Origin: Gammaproteobacteria bacterium
GTDB lineage: Bacteria; Gemmatimonadota; Gemmatimonadetes; Longimicrobiales; Gaopeijiaceae
Length of the DNA: 49,047 nt
Direction: 5' to 3'
Assembly: GCA_009840525.1 (NCBI GenBank)
Contig: VXNP01000013.1
Coordinates: 1-49,047, forward strand
The translations under genes and the position numbers were made by a program. A model generated the notes under the pieces. It saw nothing but the letters and a program-made list of their open reading frames with translations, did no database searches and had not been told where the DNA came from. Of the stretch, positions 47,996 to 49,047 are shown piece after piece (within the stretch, counting starts at the first letter, position 1; each line of letters starts with the position of its first letter).

Positions 47996-49047
47996 TCATG
48001 CCTCGCGCGTCTCCACGCGTACGAAGGGTTCCACGGCCTCGCGCGGCACCAGGGCGGGCCAGAAGGCCGCGACCTCGCGCACGCGCGGTCGGCCTTCCCC
48101 GAAGCCGGTGACGGAGGGCGGGCCGGTCAGCACCAGTGGCGCGACCTCGCGGGTGAAGCGCTCCACCGGGGCGCGCTCTCCGCTGCGCACGCCGACCCGC
48201 AGCTGCACTTCGGGCAGATCCGGCGGCGGCGGGCCCGCCAGCGGCCCGTGCGTAGAGTCCCACCCCACGAGGTCGGTACGCACCTCGTCGAAGCGGAGCC
48301 CCAGCCGGTCGAGGCGGGCCCGCAGGACCCGGGCGGCCGCGCGCGCCTTGGCGGCCGCGTCCGGCCAGGCGTACACGAGCGTGCCGACGGCCCGCCACCC
48401 GCCCGCGTACACGATGGACGCCTTGAGCCAGCCGGTGGGCGGGCGCCCGCGCGCACCCGTCACCCGCACCAGGTCCTTCCCCGCCCCGCTCAGCCGGACG
48501 GTAGTGAAGTCCGCGACCACGTCCGGGGTGGGATAGGCGGCCGGGTCGCCGATCTCGTACACGATCTGCTCGGTGATTGTGGCGGGGCTCACGCGCCCCC
48601 CCGACCCCTCGTGCTTGGTGACCACGAAGTCGCCGGAGGGCTCGGCCTCGATGATGGGGAACCCGACCCGGTCGAGGTCGGGGATGCTCCACCACTCCGG
48701 CATGGCGTTTCCGCCCGTGCACTGGGCGCCGCATTCGTTGACGTGTCCCGCCACCACCCCGGCGGCCAGGCGGTCGTGGTCGTCCGCGGCCCAGCCGAAC
48801 TCGTGCAGCAGGGGCGCCAGCGTGAGCGCCGCGTCCACGCAGCGCCCGGTGACCACCACGTCGGCGCCCCGCCCCAGCGCCTCCGCGATCGGGAACGCCC
48901 CCAGGTAGACATTCGCCCCCGTCACTCGCTCGCGGATGCTCGCCAGCGGCTCGCCGGTCTCCATGTTGCGCAGCTCGTGGCCGGTGGCGAGCAGCTCGTC
49001 CAGCCGGGGCATGAGGTCGTCGCCGGTCACGATCCCCAGCCGCAGGC
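47996..49047 (-). CDS. atuA: AtuA-like (DUF1446) protein, 5' end beyond window
   Basis: About 350 C-terminal residues are visible; reading continues without a stop to the right edge, so the true start is outside and roughly the first 90-100 residues are missing. Family blocks are TGDDLMPRLDELL, TGANVYLGAFPI, VVVTGRCVDAALTLAPLLHEFGW, VVAGHVNECGAQCTGG and ATITEQIVYEIGDPAAY. DUF1446/AtuA is needed for growth on citronellol-type compounds in Pseudomonas, but its reaction is unknown. Here the AtuA C-terminal domain is a separate downstream gene. Confidence 0.9.
   Translation of the reverse strand, partial: LRLGIVTGDDLMPRLDELLATGHELRNMETGEPLASIRERVTGANVYLGAFPIAEALGRGADVVVTGRCVDAALTLAPLLHEFGWAADDHDRLAAGVVAGHVNECGAQCTGGNAMPEWWSIPDLDRVGFPIIEAEPSGDFVVTKHEGSGGRVSPATITEQIVYEIGDPAAYPTPDVVADFTTVRLSGAGKDLVRVTGARGRPPTGWLKASIVYAGGWRAVGTLVYAWPDAAAKARAAARVLRARLDRLGLRFDEVRTDLVGWDSTHGPLAGPPPPDLPEVQLRVGVRSGERAPVERFTREVAPLVLTGPPSVTGFGEGRPRVREVAAFWPALVPREAVEPFVRVETREA

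Overview
High-GC bacterial chromosome with dense, mostly non-overlapping genes, one tRNA and no phage, transposon, plasmid or CRISPR signature. The gene mix suggests a Gemmatimonadota-like aerobic heterotroph, perhaps of the marine or host-associated kind: a large BNR/Asp-box propeller protein, a MA-protease/TolB/beta-barrel protein, many lipoproteins with 6-bladed propellers, DUF1028, D-aminoacylase and M20 hydrolases, and a FloA/NfeD pair. This assignment is inferred from family content only. GTG and TTG starts are common and genes often overlap by ATGA or TTGA.

Layout. 1-1116: a divergent zinc-associated pair (ZrgA/DUF2796-like lipoprotein, cut by the left edge, and a DUF3299 protein) around an AT-rich inverted repeat. 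1340-4902: deoxyribose-phosphate aldolase followed by a two-domain ALDH16-type dehydrogenase. 4930-7595 (minus): a small lipoprotein, then RidA, a fold-type III PLP enzyme and a TlpA thioredoxin. 7779-10892: a protease-propeller-barrel protein. 10914-14449 (minus): a tRNA-Leu(CAA), a DUF374 acyltransferase and an MlaE-MlaF-MlaD lipid-transport operon. 14556-18142: a VOC protein and aconitase. 18170-21378 (minus): NfeD, FloA and a low-complexity membrane protein. 21704-24994: the large BNR protein.

25132-32420 is a long plus-strand catabolic operon: enoyl-CoA hydratase, aldehyde dehydrogenase, thiolase (PaaJ/PcaF-like), 3-hydroxyacyl-CoA dehydrogenase, a second enoyl-CoA hydratase, DUF3311, a sodium:solute symporter and a chorismate mutase. 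It reads as uptake plus beta-oxidation-type degradation of a carboxylic or aromatic acid. 32422-35935 (minus) holds acyl-CoA dehydrogenase, RNase G/E, L21 and L27. 36170-39070 has a 6-bladed propeller lipoprotein and a short RecQ. 39353-46352 collects secreted or periplasmic degradative enzymes: PQQ sugar dehydrogenase, amidohydrolase, DUF1028 with a peptidoglycan-binding-like tail, N-acyl-D-amino-acid deacylase and M20 peptidase. 46431-49047 (minus) is an AtuA-type cluster (AtuA cut by the right edge, a separate AtuA C-terminal domain protein, an enoyl-CoA hydratase, a small membrane protein), suggesting branched or acyclic-terpene/leucine acyl-CoA breakdown.

Most genes belong to known families. 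The most notable points are the three-module outer-membrane protein, the aldolase/ALDH16 pair, the RidA/PLP-enzyme coupling, a 17-bp tandem repeat that forms a stop-to-start gene junction, the nested palindrome after acnA, and the putative zinc operator.
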